Below, piece by piece: positions 1-8,972 of a DNA stretch of 64,000 nt. Positions within the stretch are counted from its first letter, which is position 1, and every line of letters begins with the position of its first letter. The stretch is from the NCBI RefSeq assembly GCF_002250625.1, contig NZ_NMVQ01000001.1:372001-436000 (forward strand). Reading direction: 5' to 3'. Both the position numbers and the translations under genes were made by a program. Below the pieces are notes generated by a model, which did not search any database, had not been told where the DNA came from, and saw only the letters and a program-made list of their open reading frames with translations. This DNA is from Enemella dayhoffiae (GTDB lineage Bacteria > Actinomycetota > Actinomycetes > Propionibacteriales > Propionibacteriaceae).

Positions 1-10
1 CTGGAGATGA

Positions 11-45
11 CCTCGCCCCGCGGCTCGGGGTTCCCCGGGGCGAGG
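11..45 (-). terminator. Hairpin downstream of the protease remnant
   Basis: The arms CCTCGCCCC (11-19) and GGGGCGAGG (37-45) are perfectly complementary around a GC-rich loop. They lie just past the stop codon of the minus-strand protease remnant. No T-run follows, so a terminator role is inferred from position and shape only. Confidence 0.4.
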
Positions 46-78
46 GGAACGGGAGGTCCTGGGGGTGGGTGAGGTTGG

Positions 79-548
79 TCAGTTGTAGGTCAGGCCGTAG
101 TAGTTCAAGGCATCGGTGACCGGCTGGAAATAGGACGACTCCCCGGACAGGTAGCCGCCGTTGAACGTGCAGCGCTGGGTGGCCGGGCCACCGGAGGTCA
201 TCCCCACCGCATAGCCGCCGGGAGACGTACGCCCCACCCGAGTCACCGGCGGCGGTGCACACGGTGCTGGTACCCAGGCCGGAGACGCGCGCGACGGTGC
301 GGCCCTGCTCGTCGGAGTAGGTGACCGACGCGTTGTAGCCGGTGACCTCGCCGCAGGTGATGCCCGAGGTGGCGCCGGACTTGCACATGTCGGTGCCGAC
401 CGGGGCCTTCCAGGCCCCCGCGGACGCCTGACTGATGCTGCGGCCATAGGGGTTGACCGAGGTGGTCATCTGGTCCTCGGAATCCAGGTAGATCGCGCCG
501 ATGTCGCGGTTGGTGATGTGGAGTATTGCCTGTCCGGCTACGTGAGCC
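79..548 (-). pseudogene. Truncated, frameshifted S1-family (streptogrisin-like) serine protease
   Basis: Read in two frames, the minus strand encodes the C-terminal half of a secreted chymotrypsin-fold protease. It runs from the region of the catalytic Asp (NRDIGAIYL) through CKSGATSGITCG and the nucleophile motif GDSGG to the C-terminal FFQPVT-like strand (SYFQPVTDALNYYGL). The N-terminal half (signal peptide, propeptide, catalytic His) is missing: upstream there is only the terminator of the ribosomal operon. The frame changes just after GDSGG, near 215-225, where a GGGG run with one G fewer would join the two frames as GDSGGRTSPGGYAVG. The missing N-terminus makes this a remnant whether or not the frameshift is real. 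Confidence 0.75.
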
Positions 549-559
549 TGGGCACAAAG

Positions 560-598
560 AAACGGCCGGTCGCCCCGCGATGGGGAGACCGGCCGTTT
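560..598 (-). terminator. Intrinsic terminator of the rpsF-ssb-rpsR-rplI operon
   Basis: A 12-bp perfect inverted repeat (AAACGGCCGGTC at 560-571, GACCGGCCGTTT at 587-598) lies 12 bp after the rplI stop codon. On the minus strand the stem ends in TTTCTTT, a classical Rho-independent arrangement. Confidence 0.85.
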
Positions 599-609
599 GT
601 ACGCCTGCG

Positions 610-1056
610 TCAGGCGGCGACGACCTGGACCGGCAGGTGCGCGGTCACGGCGTCGTGCAGCTTCACACCGACGGTGTGGGCGCCGGTGGTCTTGATCGGC
701 TTGGTGATCTCGACGGCGCGCTTGTCCACGTTGGGACCGCCCGCCTTCTTGATCGCGGTGGCGATCGACGCGGCGGTCACGGCACCGAACAGCTTGCCGT
801 TGTCGCCGGCGTTCACCGGCAGCTCGACGGTCAGGCCCTCGAGCTGGGTGCGCAGTTCCTGGGCGTGGTCGAGGTTGCGCACCTCGCGGGCGTCGCGCGC
901 CCGCTTGATGCCGTCGATCTGCTTCTCCGCGCCACGGGTCCACCGGATGGCGAAGCCGCGGGGCAGCAGGAAGTTGCGGCCGTAGCCGTCCTTCACCTCG
1001 ACGATGTCACCGGCGATGCCGAGGTTGTCCACGGCAGCGGTCAGGATGAGCTTCAT
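610..1056 (-). CDS. rplI: 50S ribosomal protein L9
   Basis: This 148-residue protein has the normal L9 length. The N-terminal rRNA-binding domain is recognisable ([32 protein letters not shown]), followed by the long connecting helix (residues ~45-75) and the C-terminal domain ending in HLPVQVVAA. It binds 23S rRNA near the base of the L1 stalk. It is the last gene of the ribosomal/ssb operon, 14 bp after rpsR, with a GAAAGGACACC ribosome-binding site before the ATG. A strong terminator follows. Identification is secure. Confidence 0.98.
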   Translation of the reverse strand: MKLILTAAVDNLGIAGDIVEVKDGYGRNFLLPRGFAIRWTRGAEKQIDGIKRARDAREVRNLDHAQELRTQLEGLTVELPVNAGDNGKLFGAVTAASIATAIKKAGGPNVDKRAVEITKPIKTTGAHTVGVKLHDAVTAHLPVQVVAA

Positions 1057-1070
1057 GCTGGTGTCCTTTC

Positions 1071-1307
1071 TCAGCGAGCCGTGGAGGCGTAGGGCAGCAG
1101 GGCGACCTCGCGCGCGTTCTTGATCGCGGTGGCGACCCGGCGCTGGTCCTGCACGGACAGACCGGTCACCCGGCGGGCGCGGATCTTGCCCCGCTCCGAG
1201 ATGAACTTGCGGAGGGTGTTGATGTCCTTGTAGTCGACCTTGTCGATGCGGGTCGACTTGACCGGGACAGCCTTCTTGGGCTTCATCGGCTTTCGCGATG
1301 CGGCCAT
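1071..1307 (-). CDS. rpsR: 30S ribosomal protein S18
   Basis: A 78-residue basic protein with the S18 signature ([26 protein letters not shown]) that in other bacteria pairs with S6 on the 30S platform. It has no CxxC zinc site, so it is the cysteine-free form that does not need zinc. It sits between ssb and rplI as in most bacteria. A 124-bp gap to ssb holds two copies of the dispersed repeat, so the operon has been invaded by that repeat without losing gene order. Confidence 0.98.
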   Translation of the reverse strand: MAASRKPMKPKKAVPVKSTRIDKVDYKDINTLRKFISERGKIRARRVTGLSVQDQRRVATAIKNAREVALLPYASTAR

Positions 1308-1372
1308 TGTGGTGCTCCTTACGTGATGAGCCCGGCGTGATGCCGGAATGTGCCTTGGGTTGTTACTGGGAT

Positions 1373-1422
1373 GGCTTCGACAGGCTCAGCCAACATACGA
1401 GTGGCTTAGACAGGCTCAGCCA
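1373..1422. repeat. Two copies of the dispersed GGCTTCGACAGGCTCAGCCA repeat
   Basis: Copies lie at 1373-1392 (GGCTTCGACAGGCTCAGCCA) and 1403-1422 (one mismatch, TTAGAC), in the same orientation, between ssb and rpsR. The unit is an imperfect palindrome (GGCT...AGCC). Related copies occur at about ten other places in the window. Confidence 0.85.
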
Positions 1423-1431
1423 TCGTGTTCA

Positions 1432-2013
1432 TCAGAACGGAGGTTCTTCACTCTGCTGCGAGGCCCACGGGTCCGATCCCTGCGAACGGTTGTTGCCGCC
1501 ACCGCCGCCCCAGGGGTCGTTGGCCTGCTGGCCACCCTGGGATCCGCCCTGGTTGCCGCCACCGTAGCCACCGCCGGAGGACTGCTGACCCCCGCCGTAG
1601 CCACCCTGGCCACCACCCTGACCGCCGCCGTAGCCGCCGCCTCCGCCGCCACCGGTCTTGGTGACCTTGGCGGTGGCGTACTTCAGCGCGGGGCCGACCT
1701 CGTCGACGTCGATCTCGAAGACGGTGCGACGCTCACCCTCACGGGTCTCGTAGGAGCGCGACTTGAGTCGCCCCTGGACGATCACCCGCATGCCCTTGGC
1801 CAACGACTCGGCGACGTTCTCCGCCGCCTGACGCCAGACCGAGCAGCCGATGAACATCGCGTCACCGTCACGCCACTCGTTGGTCTGTCGGTCGAAGTTG
1901 CGCGGCGTGGAGGCCACCGTGAAGTTGGCCACCGCGGCCCCCGAAGGGGTGAAGCGCAGTTCGGGGTCGCCGGTGAGGTTTCCGACGAGGGTGATGATGG
2001 TTTCGCCTGCCAT
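1432..2013 (-). CDS. ssb: Single-stranded DNA-binding protein
   Basis: The 193-residue product has an N-terminal OB fold (residues ~3-110: [40 protein letters not shown]), a long Gly/Gln-rich linker, and an acidic C-terminal tip ending EEPPF, the docking peptide for replication and repair partners. It coats single-stranded DNA during replication. An upstream in-frame start would add 25 unconserved residues; the MAGETI start is chosen because it matches family N-termini. It lies between rpsF and rpsR as expected. Confidence 0.97.
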   Translation of the reverse strand: MAGETIITLVGNLTGDPELRFTPSGAAVANFTVASTPRNFDRQTNEWRDGDAMFIGCSVWRQAAENVAESLAKGMRVIVQGRLKSRSYETREGERRTVFEIDVDEVGPALKYATAKVTKTGGGGGGGYGGGQGGGQGGYGGGQQSSGGGYGGGNQGGSQGGQQANDPWGGGGGNNRSQGSDPWASQQSEEPPF

Positions 2014-2116
2014 GTTCGTCTCCGGATCAGGATCGGTTGATGTGTTCGTGCCCAGCCTGCCAGTCAGCACTGACGGGCGTAAGGGCACTGTCCACAGGTC
2101 CCTGCAGCTTGCGTGA

Positions 2117-2407
2117 TCAGTGCAGCTCGGGCCGCAGCACCTTCGTCCGCATGATCTGCTCGTTGATGCCGAACTGGCGGTCCAGCTCCTTGACGTCCTC
2201 GGGCTTGGCGGTCAGGTTGACCACCACATAGATGCCTTCGGGCTTCTTCTGGATCTCGTAGGCGAGACGACGCTTGCCCCACAGATCGAAGTTGTCGACG
2301 GTGCCGCCGCCCTTGGTGATGATCTGCAGATACTTCTCCAACATCGGAGTGACCTGACGCTCGTCCACCTCAGGGTTGACGATGACCATGACTTCGTACT
2401 TGCGCAT
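2117..2407 (-). CDS. rpsF: 30S ribosomal protein S6
   Basis: This is a 96-residue S6 ([19 protein letters not shown]..., [20 protein letters not shown]). It heads the operon and in other bacteria forms a heterodimer with S18. A good ribosome-binding site (AGGAGGTGGAG) precedes the ATG. A GC-rich hairpin upstream may be part of a leader. Confidence 0.98.
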   Translation of the reverse strand: MRKYEVMVIVNPEVDERQVTPMLEKYLQIITKGGGTVDNFDLWGKRRLAYEIQKKPEGIYVVVNLTAKPEDVKELDRQFGINEQIMRTKVLRPELH

Positions 2408-2437
2408 ACGCGAACTCCACCTCCTCTGGTCTGAGCG

Positions 2438-2458
2438 GCCACGGGTCGGTCCCGTGGC
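2438..2458 (-). promoter_or_regulatory. Hairpin in the rpsF leader
   Basis: The perfect arms GCCACGGG (2438-2445) and CCCGTGGC (2451-2458) surround a 5-base loop, 31 bp upstream of the rpsF start. Leaders bound by the S6:S18 complex are known upstream of rpsF in several phyla; whether this hairpin is one cannot be told from its stem alone. Confidence 0.3.
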
Positions 2459-2569
2459 AGGAGGGCGCTATGCCGGCCGGTACCCGTCGGTGAGCACCGG
2501 CACAAGGGAGCATTCTATGCCGACGTGGGCGCCGCGAGCGAATCCACGCACCTTCCAGACCGGTACGCC

Positions 2570-4372
2570 TCAGCGGCGCCGGTTGGCGACCTTGGCGTAC
2601 AACTCCTCCACCAGGTCGCCGAACCGCTCCTCCACGGCCCGGCGCTTCAGTTTCAGCGTGGGCGTGACGAGACCGTTCTCCATCGTCGGTTCCTCGGGCA
2701 GCACGGCCACCTCGCGGATCTTCTCGTGATGCGCCAGCTGCTCGGACACCGCCGCCACCCGCCGCCGCAGCTCCTCCAGCAGCTCGGGGCTGCGGTGCGG
2801 TGCGGACCCGTCGACCCCGACCCCCGCCGAGGACGCCCAGCTGCGCACCTCGTCGGCCGAGGGCCAGAGCAGGGCGGTGAGGCAGGGCCGGTTGTCACCG
2901 AGCAGCACGGCGAACTCGATCAGCGGATCGGCGGCCAGCTCGGACTCGATCGGCCCCGGCGCGACGTTCTTGCCGCCGGCGGTGACCAACAGGTCCTTCT
3001 TCCGGTCGGTGATCCGCAGGAACCCGTCGTCGTCGATCTGGCCGATATCACCGGTGTGCAGCCACCCGTCGACCACCGCCTCGCCGCTGGCGTCGGGGCG
3101 GTTCCAGTAGCCGTTCATCACGTTCGGTCCGCGATAGCAGATCTCACCGTCGGCGGCGATCCGCAGCTCCCCGCCAGCGACCACGCGCCCGACCGTGCCG
3201 AAACGGAAGGCGCTTGGTGAGTTGAACGAGATCAACGGAGCCGCCTCGGTCAGCCCGTAACCCTGACTGATCAGCATCCCGGCGGCGTGGAAGAACTCCT
3301 CCACCTCGCGGCGCAACGGCGCGCCGCCGCTGGCGAGCACCTTCTTCTGACCGCCCAGCGCCTCACGGATCCCCGACAGCACCAGCCGGTCGGCCAGCCG
3401 CAGCTCCGCCCGCAGCCGACCGGAGACCCGATCCGCCGCCTGGGCCCGGGCACCCACACCCAGCGCCCAGTCGAAGATTCGCCGTTTGGCCGGCGAGCTG
3501 GCCGCACGCTGGTGGGCGATGGCGTACACGCGTTCATAGAGCCGCGGTACCGAGACCATCAGAGTCGGTCGGGTCTGCGGCAGCGCCTCCGCCACGGTCT
3601 TCGCGTCCGCCAGATAGGTGTTCATCGCACCGCTGCGCAGCACTACGAACGTCCACGCCCGCTCGAGGGCGTGCGCCAGCGGCAGGAAGCAGAGGCTGTG
3701 ATCCTCGGGTCCGATCTCGAACAGCTCGCGGACCGCGTCGATCTCGAAGCAGAACGCCTGGTGGGTGAGCATCGCACCCTTGGGGTCGCCCGTGGTGCCG
3801 GAGGTGTAGATGATGGTGGCCAGGTCGGAGCCGGTGACCGCGGCCATCCGCTGCTCCAGTTCGGGGTCCTTCACCGGGGCGGCGGTGATCAGCTCATCCC
3901 ACGCCACCACGTCGGCTGAGCCTGGCGAAGCCCCGTCGGCTGAGCCTGTCGAAGCCACCGGATCGAAGCTGATCACCTGCTCCAGCGCCGGCAGCTCTTC
4001 GCGCACCGAGGTCACCCGCTCCAACTCCGCGGCCCCGCCGACGAACGCCACCCGCACCCCGGCGTCACCGAGCACGTGCCGGGCCTGTCGGGGGGTGGAG
4101 GTCTGATAGACCGGCACGACGACCCCGCCGATCAGCAGGGTGGCCAGGTCGGCGACGGTCCACTCCGGCCGGTTGGCGGAGAAGATGGCGACGCGGTCGC
4201 CGTGGCGTACGCCGAGCCGCAGCAGCGCCTCGGCGACGGTCGCCACCTGGGCGCCGAGCTCGGCGTAGGTGGTCACCACCCAGTCGTCGCCGCGGCGTAC
4301 CCGCAACGCGGGACGATCGGGATGCGCCGCCACCGACGCGGTGAGCAGCTGGCCCAGATGACTCACAGACAT
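2570..4372 (-). CDS. AMP-binding long-chain fatty acyl-CoA ligase
   Basis: The 600-residue protein belongs to the adenylate-forming ANL superfamily, in the bacterial long-chain acyl-CoA synthetase (FadD15-like) branch. It activates a fatty acid with ATP and then transfers it to CoA. The P-loop motif YTSGTTGDPKGAM is near residues 189-201. YGLTEAAP and the hinge region TGDIGQIDDDGFLRITDRKKDLLVT follow, with a C-terminal NGLVTPTLKLKRR catalytic-lysine region. Residues ~139-154 (STGSADGASPGSAD) are encoded by two copies of the dispersed repeat and form an inserted loop before the P-loop. The gene stands alone, 163 bp upstream of rpsF in map order. Substrate length is unknown. Confidence 0.9.
   Translation of the reverse strand: MSVSHLGQLLTASVAAHPDRPALRVRRGDDWVVTTYAELGAQVATVAEALLRLGVRHGDRVAIFSANRPEWTVADLATLLIGGVVVPVYQTSTPRQARHVLGDAGVRVAFVGGAAELERVTSVREELPALEQVISFDPVASTGSADGASPGSADVVAWDELITAAPVKDPELEQRMAAVTGSDLATIIYTSGTTGDPKGAMLTHQAFCFEIDAVRELFEIGPEDHSLCFLPLAHALERAWTFVVLRSGAMNTYLADAKTVAEALPQTRPTLMVSVPRLYERVYAIAHQRAASSPAKRRIFDWALGVGARAQAADRVSGRLRAELRLADRLVLSGIREALGGQKKVLASGGAPLRREVEEFFHAAGMLISQGYGLTEAAPLISFNSPSAFRFGTVGRVVAGGELRIAADGEICYRGPNVMNGYWNRPDASGEAVVDGWLHTGDIGQIDDDGFLRITDRKKDLLVTAGGKNVAPGPIESELAADPLIEFAVLLGDNRPCLTALLWPSADEVRSWASSAGVGVDGSAPHRSPELLEELRRRVAAVSEQLAHHEKIREVAVLPEEPTMENGLVTPTLKLKRRAVEERFGDLVEELYAKVANRRR
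3914..3956. repeat. Two dispersed-repeat copies inside the acyl-CoA ligase gene
   Basis: Copies are GGCTGAGCCTGGCGAAGCC (3914-3932) and GGCTGAGCCTGTCGAAGCC (3938-3956). They lie in frame in the ligase gene and are translated as Ser/Gly/Ala-rich residues, so the open frame is kept. Confidence 0.85.
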
Positions 4373-4417
4373 GACTCCCTCTCGCCGTTGGCTACCGGAC
4401 CACGCTAGCGACTCCGA

Positions 4418-4744
4418 TCAGGTTGGTCGCTTCGAGCGTGGCAGCTTGGCGACCACCAGGTCGTAGGACAGGTCGATCCCCTCGGCGATCTCCTCGTCGG
4501 GGATGCCCGTCAGCTCGATGGTGTTCCACCCGTGCCGCCCGATGTAGGCCATCACCGACGCCTGGTCCGGGTAGCGGTGCAGCCACTCGTCGGCCTCCTC
4601 GCGGCTGGCTCCGCACTTGAGTCCGATGCTGTCGCTCCCCAGGAACGCGAAGATCTTGTCCCCCACCTTGGCGACGCGGTCACCCTTCCAGGGCTCGTCC
4701 GGCCAGGCGCCGGGCTTGCCCAGGGCGTACGCTGCGAAGTCCAC
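4418..4744 (-). CDS. MmcQ/YjbR family protein
   Basis: The 108-residue protein matches the MmcQ/YjbR (CyaY-like fold) family. It has an N-terminal PGAWPDEPWKGDRVAKVGDKIFAFLG, a central SIGLKCGASREEADEWLHRYP, then GRHGWNTIELTGIPDEEIAEGIDLSYDLVVAKL. Members are small single-domain proteins suggested to bind DNA, with no agreed cellular role. It is one codon-set away from nothing operonic: the next downstream gene is the acyl-CoA ligase 46 bp further on, so co-transcription is possible. Confidence 0.85.
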   Translation of the reverse strand: MDFAAYALGKPGAWPDEPWKGDRVAKVGDKIFAFLGSDSIGLKCGASREEADEWLHRYPDQASVMAYIGRHGWNTIELTGIPDEEIAEGIDLSYDLVVAKLPRSKRPT

Positions 4745-4756
4745 GACCCCATCCTG

Positions 4757-4942
4757 TCAGGCCTGAGCCGGGGCGGCGAGTGGCTCCGGGAGCACGAAGT
4801 CGCGGCGCACCCCTTCCCCGTCGGCGCGGTTGAGCAGCACGGTGGCCAGCGTGCGGCCACGGATGGCGTCCCGCAGTTGGGCTTCCGCGAGCCGGCACTC
4901 GGCCCGCTCGGCATGGGGCTGGCCTCGGTGGTGGGCGTGCAC
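4757..4942 (-). CDS. Possible small hypothetical protein
   Basis: A GTG-initiated frame of 61 codons ends 12 bp upstream of the MmcQ/YjbR start. Its middle (AECRLAEAQLRDAIRGRTLATVLL) is helix-like and its composition is plausible for coding. I do not recognise the family. Frames on the same strand also stay open here, so it could be noncoding. Confidence 0.3.
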   Translation of the reverse strand: MHAHHRGQPHAERAECRLAEAQLRDAIRGRTLATVLLNRADGEGVRRDFVLPEPLAAPAQA

Positions 4943-4985
4943 AGCCCGGTCCGAAACCGCTCCATCATCGTCCCCTTTGTACTTC

Positions 4986-5061
4986 CCCGTCTGGCCCGTA
5001 CCACCCCGTCTGGCCCGTACCACCCCGTCTGGCTCGTCCAACCCGGCCTGGCCCGTACTAC
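4986..5061. repeat. Four tandem 19-bp repeats
   Basis: The unit CCCGTCTGGCCCGTACCAC occurs at 4986-5004 and 5005-5023 exactly, then with changes at 5024-5042 and 5043-5061. It lies in the gap between the fumarase gene and the small ORFs downstream of it. The rest of the ~330-bp gap shows only the fumarase terminator hairpin. Confidence 0.9.
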
Positions 5062-5234
5062 CGGTTCGGTTCGCGCTACCCAGCGACGCCCGACTTATGC
5101 CCCAAGAGACGACGCCTTTCCCCTGTCCGGCACGCCTCTCCGTGGCACAAACCGGAATCGGGGGTGCTGGGGCAGATCCGGGTCGTTGTCTACGTCGCGA
5201 TCCTGGGCCGACTCGTTGGGGACGAGCGCCCGAC

Positions 5235-5269
5235 CGAAAGGGCCGCAGCGCACTGCTGAGGCCCTTTCG
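5235..5269 (-). terminator. Hairpin after the fumarase gene
   Basis: The perfect 10-bp arms CGAAAGGGCC (5235-5244) and GGCCCTTTCG (5260-5269) lie 10 bp past the fumarase stop. There is no T-tract, so it would be a weak or Rho-assisted terminator. Confidence 0.6.
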
Positions 5270-5278
5270 CTTGCCGGG

Positions 5279-6979
5279 TCAGGAGTTGGCGGGCGCCGAG
5301 TCGATGTCCGGGCGTACCGAGATCGTCATCGCCACCGGCTTGGCGACCGAGGCGAAGAAGTCGTTGCCCTTGTCGTCCACCACGATGAACGCGGGGAAGT
5401 CCTCGACCTCGATCTTCCAGACCGCCTCCATGCCGAGCTCCTCGTATTCGACGACCTCGACCTTCTTGATGCAGTCCTGCGCCAACCGGGCGGCCGGTCC
5501 GCCGATCGAGCCGAGATAGAAGCCGCCGTGCGCGGCGCAGGCGTCGGTGACCTGCTTGGACCGGTTTCCCTTGGCCAGCATGACTTTCGAGCCGCCGGCG
5601 GCCTGGAACTGGTCCACGTAGGAGTCCATCCGCCCGGCGGTGGTCGGGCCGAACGAGCCCGACGCCATCCCCTCGGGGGTCTTCGCCGGGCCGGCGTAGT
5701 AGACCGGGTGGTTCTTCAGATAGTCGGGTATCTCCTCGCCGGCGTCGAGCCGCTCCTTGATCTTGGCGTGGGCGATGTCGCGGGCGACGATCAGCGTGCC
5801 GGTGAGGCTGAGCCGGGTCTTGACGGGGTGCTTGGTGAGCTCGGCGAGCACGTCGTCCATCGGCCGGGTCAGGTCGATGTCGACCACCTCGCCGCCGAGG
5901 TCGTCGGCGACGGTGTCGGGCAGGTAGTGCGCCGGCTCGAACTCGAGCTGCTCGATGAACACGCCCTCGGGGGTGATCTTGCCCAGGCACTGCCGGTCGG
6001 CGGAGCAGGAGACGGCGATCGCCACCGGCAGCGACGCCCCGTGCCGCGGCAGGCGTACCACCCGCACGTCGTGGCAGAAGTACTTGCCGCCGAACTGGGC
6101 GCCGATGCCGAGGGTGCGGGTCAGCTCGAGCACCCGCTCCTCCATCTCGAGGTCGCGAAAGCCGCGGGCGGTCTTCGCATCCCCGGTGGTGGGCAGGGTG
6201 TCCAGATATTTCGCGGAGGCGTATTTGGCGGCCTTCAGCGCGAACTCCGCCGAGGTGCCGCCGACCACGATCGCCAGGTGGTAGGGCGGGCAGGCGGCGG
6301 TGCCGAGGGAGCGGATCTTCTCCTCCAGGAAGGACATGATGCGATCCGGGTTCAGGATCGCCTTGGTCTCTTGGTAGAGGTAGCTCTTGTTGGCCGAGCC
6401 GCCGCCCTTGGCCATGAACAGGAACTTGTACGCCTGCTCGTGGCCCTTGGCGGTGTCGGCGTACAACTCGATCTGCGCCGGCAGGTTGGAGCCGGTGTTC
6501 TTCTCCTCGAAGAAGGTGACCGGCGCGTTCTGCGAATAGCGCAGGTTGAGCCGGGTGTAGGCGTTGTAGACCCCGCGGGCCAGCGGCTCCTCGTCGACGC
6601 CGGGGGTGAGCACGTGCTGGCCGCGCTTGCCCATGATGATCGCAGTGCCGGTGTCCTGGCACATCGGCAGCACCCCGCCGGCGGCGATGTTGGCGTTCTT
6701 GAGCAGGTCGAGGGCGACGAACTTGTCGTTGTTGGACGCCTCGGGGTCGTCCATGATCTTCGCCAGCTGGGTCAGGTGGGCCGGGCGCAGATAGTGCGCG
6801 ATGTCGTGCATCGCCGTCTCCGACAGCAGCGTCAACGCCTCGGGATCGACCTTCAGGAAGCTGGCGCCGTCGGGGCCCTCAACGGTGCTGACCCCCTGAT
6901 CGGACAGCTTGCGCCATCGGGTGTCGTCGGTGCCGAACGACTCCACCGGCAGCAGGTCCTCATAGGCGAACTCGCTCAT
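5279..6979 (-). CDS. fumA: Class I fumarate hydratase
   Basis: The 566-residue protein is an iron-sulfur (class I) fumarase with the alpha and beta regions in one chain, the usual single-subunit length. It interconverts fumarate and L-malate in the TCA cycle. Recognisable segments are [19 protein letters not shown] (a cluster cysteine), [17 protein letters not shown] near the middle, and the C-terminal fumarase region [31 protein letters not shown]. An in-frame ATG ten codons upstream exists, but [11 protein letters not shown] is chosen because AAGGAGGAG precedes it at the right spacing. It is divergent from the aminotransferase gene. Confidence 0.95.
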   Translation of the reverse strand: MSEFAYEDLLPVESFGTDDTRWRKLSDQGVSTVEGPDGASFLKVDPEALTLLSETAMHDIAHYLRPAHLTQLAKIMDDPEASNNDKFVALDLLKNANIAAGGVLPMCQDTGTAIIMGKRGQHVLTPGVDEEPLARGVYNAYTRLNLRYSQNAPVTFFEEKNTGSNLPAQIELYADTAKGHEQAYKFLFMAKGGGSANKSYLYQETKAILNPDRIMSFLEEKIRSLGTAACPPYHLAIVVGGTSAEFALKAAKYASAKYLDTLPTTGDAKTARGFRDLEMEERVLELTRTLGIGAQFGGKYFCHDVRVVRLPRHGASLPVAIAVSCSADRQCLGKITPEGVFIEQLEFEPAHYLPDTVADDLGGEVVDIDLTRPMDDVLAELTKHPVKTRLSLTGTLIVARDIAHAKIKERLDAGEEIPDYLKNHPVYYAGPAKTPEGMASGSFGPTTAGRMDSYVDQFQAAGGSKVMLAKGNRSKQVTDACAAHGGFYLGSIGGPAARLAQDCIKKVEVVEYEELGMEAVWKIEVEDFPAFIVVDDKGNDFFASVAKPVAMTISVRPDIDSAPANS

Positions 6980-7037
6980 CTGCTCCTCCTTGTGCGACTC
7001 GCCGTCCATCCTTCCACCTGCACCGATCTGGCGTTCA

Positions 7038-8255
7038 ATGGGGACTGGAGAATCGCCACCCCGAACGGACCACCCAGCACATCGACACCAGCGAGCGGTT
7101 CGGCGCGCACAACTACCACCCGTTGCCGGTGGTGCTGAGTCGCGGCGAGGGGGCCTGGGTGACCGACGTCGAGGGGCGGCGCTACCTGGACTGCCTGGCC
7201 GGCTATTCGGCGTTGAACTTCGGGCACTGCAACCCGCGGCTGGTGGCGGTCGCGACCGAGCAGCTGCGGCGGTTGACGCTGACCAGCCGCGCGTTCCACA
7301 ACGACCGGTTCGGGGCGTTCGCCGAGGCGCTCACCGGGTTGACCGGCAAGCAGCTGATGCTGCCGATGAACTCCGGCGCCGAGGCGGTGGAGACGGCGAT
7401 CAGGGTCAGCCGGCGCTGGGGTTATCAGGTGAAGGGCGTACCCGAGGACCGGGCGACCATGATCACCATGCGCGGCAACTTCCACGGGCGTACCACGACC
7501 ATCATCAGCTTCTCCGACGACGCCGTGGCCCATGATCACTACGGGCCGTACACCGGGGGTTTCCGTTCGGTCGGCCATGGGGACGCCGGGGCGCTGGCCG
7601 CGGCGATCGACGACACCACGGTCGCGGTGCTGCTCGAGCCGATCCAGGGCGAGGGCGGGGTGGCGATCCCGCCGGAGGGCTATCTGCGCCAGGTGCGCGA
7701 GCTGTGCACCGAGCGCGGAGTGCTGATGGTCGCCGACGAGATCCAGTCCGGGCTGGCGCGCACCGGGGAGACCTTCGCCTGCGACCACGAGCAGGTGGTG
7801 CCCGACGTCTACGTGCTCGGCAAGGCGCTCGGCGGGGGCCTCTATCCGGTGTCGGCGATCGCCGCGGACCGGGACGTGCTCGGGGTGATCACCCCGGCTC
7901 GCACGGCTCCACCTTCGGCGGCAACCCGCTGGCGTGCGCGATCGGCACCGAGGTGGTGGCGATGCTCGCCGAGGGCACCTTCCAGCAGCGCTCCCGCGCG
8001 ATCGGCGTACGCCTGGCCGAAGGTCTCGCTGCGCTCAGCGATCGTGGGGTGGTCGGGGTCAGGGTGCGCGGTGCCTGGGCCGGGGTCGACGTCGGCACGG
8101 CGTTGATGACCGGCCGCCAGCTGTGCGAGCGGCTGCTCGAGCGGGGGGTGCTCGCCAAGGACACCCACGGGTCGACGATCCGGCTCGCGCCGCCGCTGGT
8201 CGCCTCCGACGCTGACGTGAAGCTGCTGCTGCCGGCGCTGGCGGACTCGCTCTGA
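7038..8255 (+). pseudogene. rocD: Ornithine aminotransferase (class III), frameshifted
   Basis: The product is a PLP-dependent class III aminotransferase closest to ornithine-oxo-acid transaminase. [21 protein letters not shown] opens it, NSGAEAVETAIRVSRRWGY and NFHGRTTTIISFS follow, VADEIQSGLARTG carries the PLP-binding Asp, and LGKALGGG carries the Schiff-base Lys. The frame breaks at 7892-7895: one more C would give [20 protein letters not shown]. At the 5' end no canonical start precedes [10 protein letters not shown] in frame. ATG 7038 joins if one C is removed from 7059-7062; the two corrections cancel and give 405 codons, the family length. TTG 7123 is the first start in the uncorrected frame but would remove conserved residues. 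Confidence 0.85.
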
Positions 8256-8260
8256 GCAGC

Positions 8261-8338
8261 TGGTCATGGAGTGCCACTCAACGGCCACGGAGCCCCGCTT
8301 TCGGGCCCAGAATCAGGTTGAGTGGCACTCGGTGACCA
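8261..8338. repeat. Long inverted repeat between convergent genes
   Basis: The arms contain GAGTGCCACTCAAC (8269-8282) and GTTGAGTGGCACTC (8317-8330), a perfect 14-bp match. They extend outward by TGGTCA/TGACCA after a 2-bp mismatch. The element fills the space between rocD and the convergent metal-binding protein gene, so a bidirectional terminator is likely. Confidence 0.75.
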
Positions 8339-8363
8339 GGGCGGGTCAGCACCGGTGGTCGGT

Positions 8364-8921
8364 TCAGCGCGGTTTGCGGCCCGTCCGGGCGAGCAGCCGG
8401 TCCTGCCGGCTGGCGTCCTCGCCCACCTCGACCGGTGGTCCGAAGATCCCCGGGGCGTACGCGTGGTCGCCGAACCCGTCGCAGGCGGCCTCGGCCGCCT
8501 CCAGCTCCGCCTCGCTGAACCGCTCCTGCCGCCCCTGGGAGGCGGCCAGGTCCCAGCGGTGCAGGATCAGGTCGAAGCCATAAAAGTCGGCCAGGGTGGC
8601 GCCGATGGTGGTCGGTCCGAAGAACCCGTCATAGGACTTCTCGGCCACCGCGGGATCGGCGAGCAGCTGGCGTACGCCGGCCTCGTGCCGCCGCCACCGT
8701 TCGGCGGGGTCGTCGGCGGTGGCCTCGGGGAGGTCGAGCTGCTGGCGGGTCAGGAAGTCCCGCTCGGTGTCGATCACGTGGTCGAGCAGGTCGGCCGCGG
8801 ACCAGCCCGCGCACGGGGTGGCCGCTGACCAGTCGGTCACCGTCTCGACGACGGCGGTGAACGGGTCGGCGGTGGTGCGCCAGTTCGTCTGGGCATCGGT
8901 CTGCTGCTGTGTTTCGCTCAT
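8364..8921 (-). CDS. TIGR03086/DinB-like maleylpyruvate isomerase-family protein
   Basis: The 185-residue protein resembles the mycothiol-dependent maleylpyruvate isomerase N-terminal (DinB-like four-helix) family. The signature TPCAGWSAADLLDHVIDTERDFL carries the His ligand of the metal site, and FYGFDLILHRWDLAAS carries a second. In actinobacteria such proteins are thought to be mycothiol-dependent transferases or isomerases; the substrate here is unknown. MSETQQQTD is taken as the start because the long upstream extension of the open frame overlaps the divergent AraC-type gene. That divergent layout suggests the regulator controls this gene. Confidence 0.8.
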   Translation of the reverse strand: MSETQQQTDAQTNWRTTADPFTAVVETVTDWSAATPCAGWSAADLLDHVIDTERDFLTRQQLDLPEATADDPAERWRRHEAGVRQLLADPAVAEKSYDGFFGPTTIGATLADFYGFDLILHRWDLAASQGRQERFSEAELEAAEAACDGFGDHAYAPGIFGPPVEVGEDASRQDRLLARTGRKPR

Positions 8922-8972
8922 GTCCGGCACGCTAAGCGGCGGGCGCGGCCGCGGTATTGATAATTTCCGACA

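Noticed and set aside
4532-7138. 868-codon plus-strand open frame
   Set aside because: It covers the antisense of the MmcQ and fumarase genes and has no recognisable domain; it is a GC-rich shadow frame.
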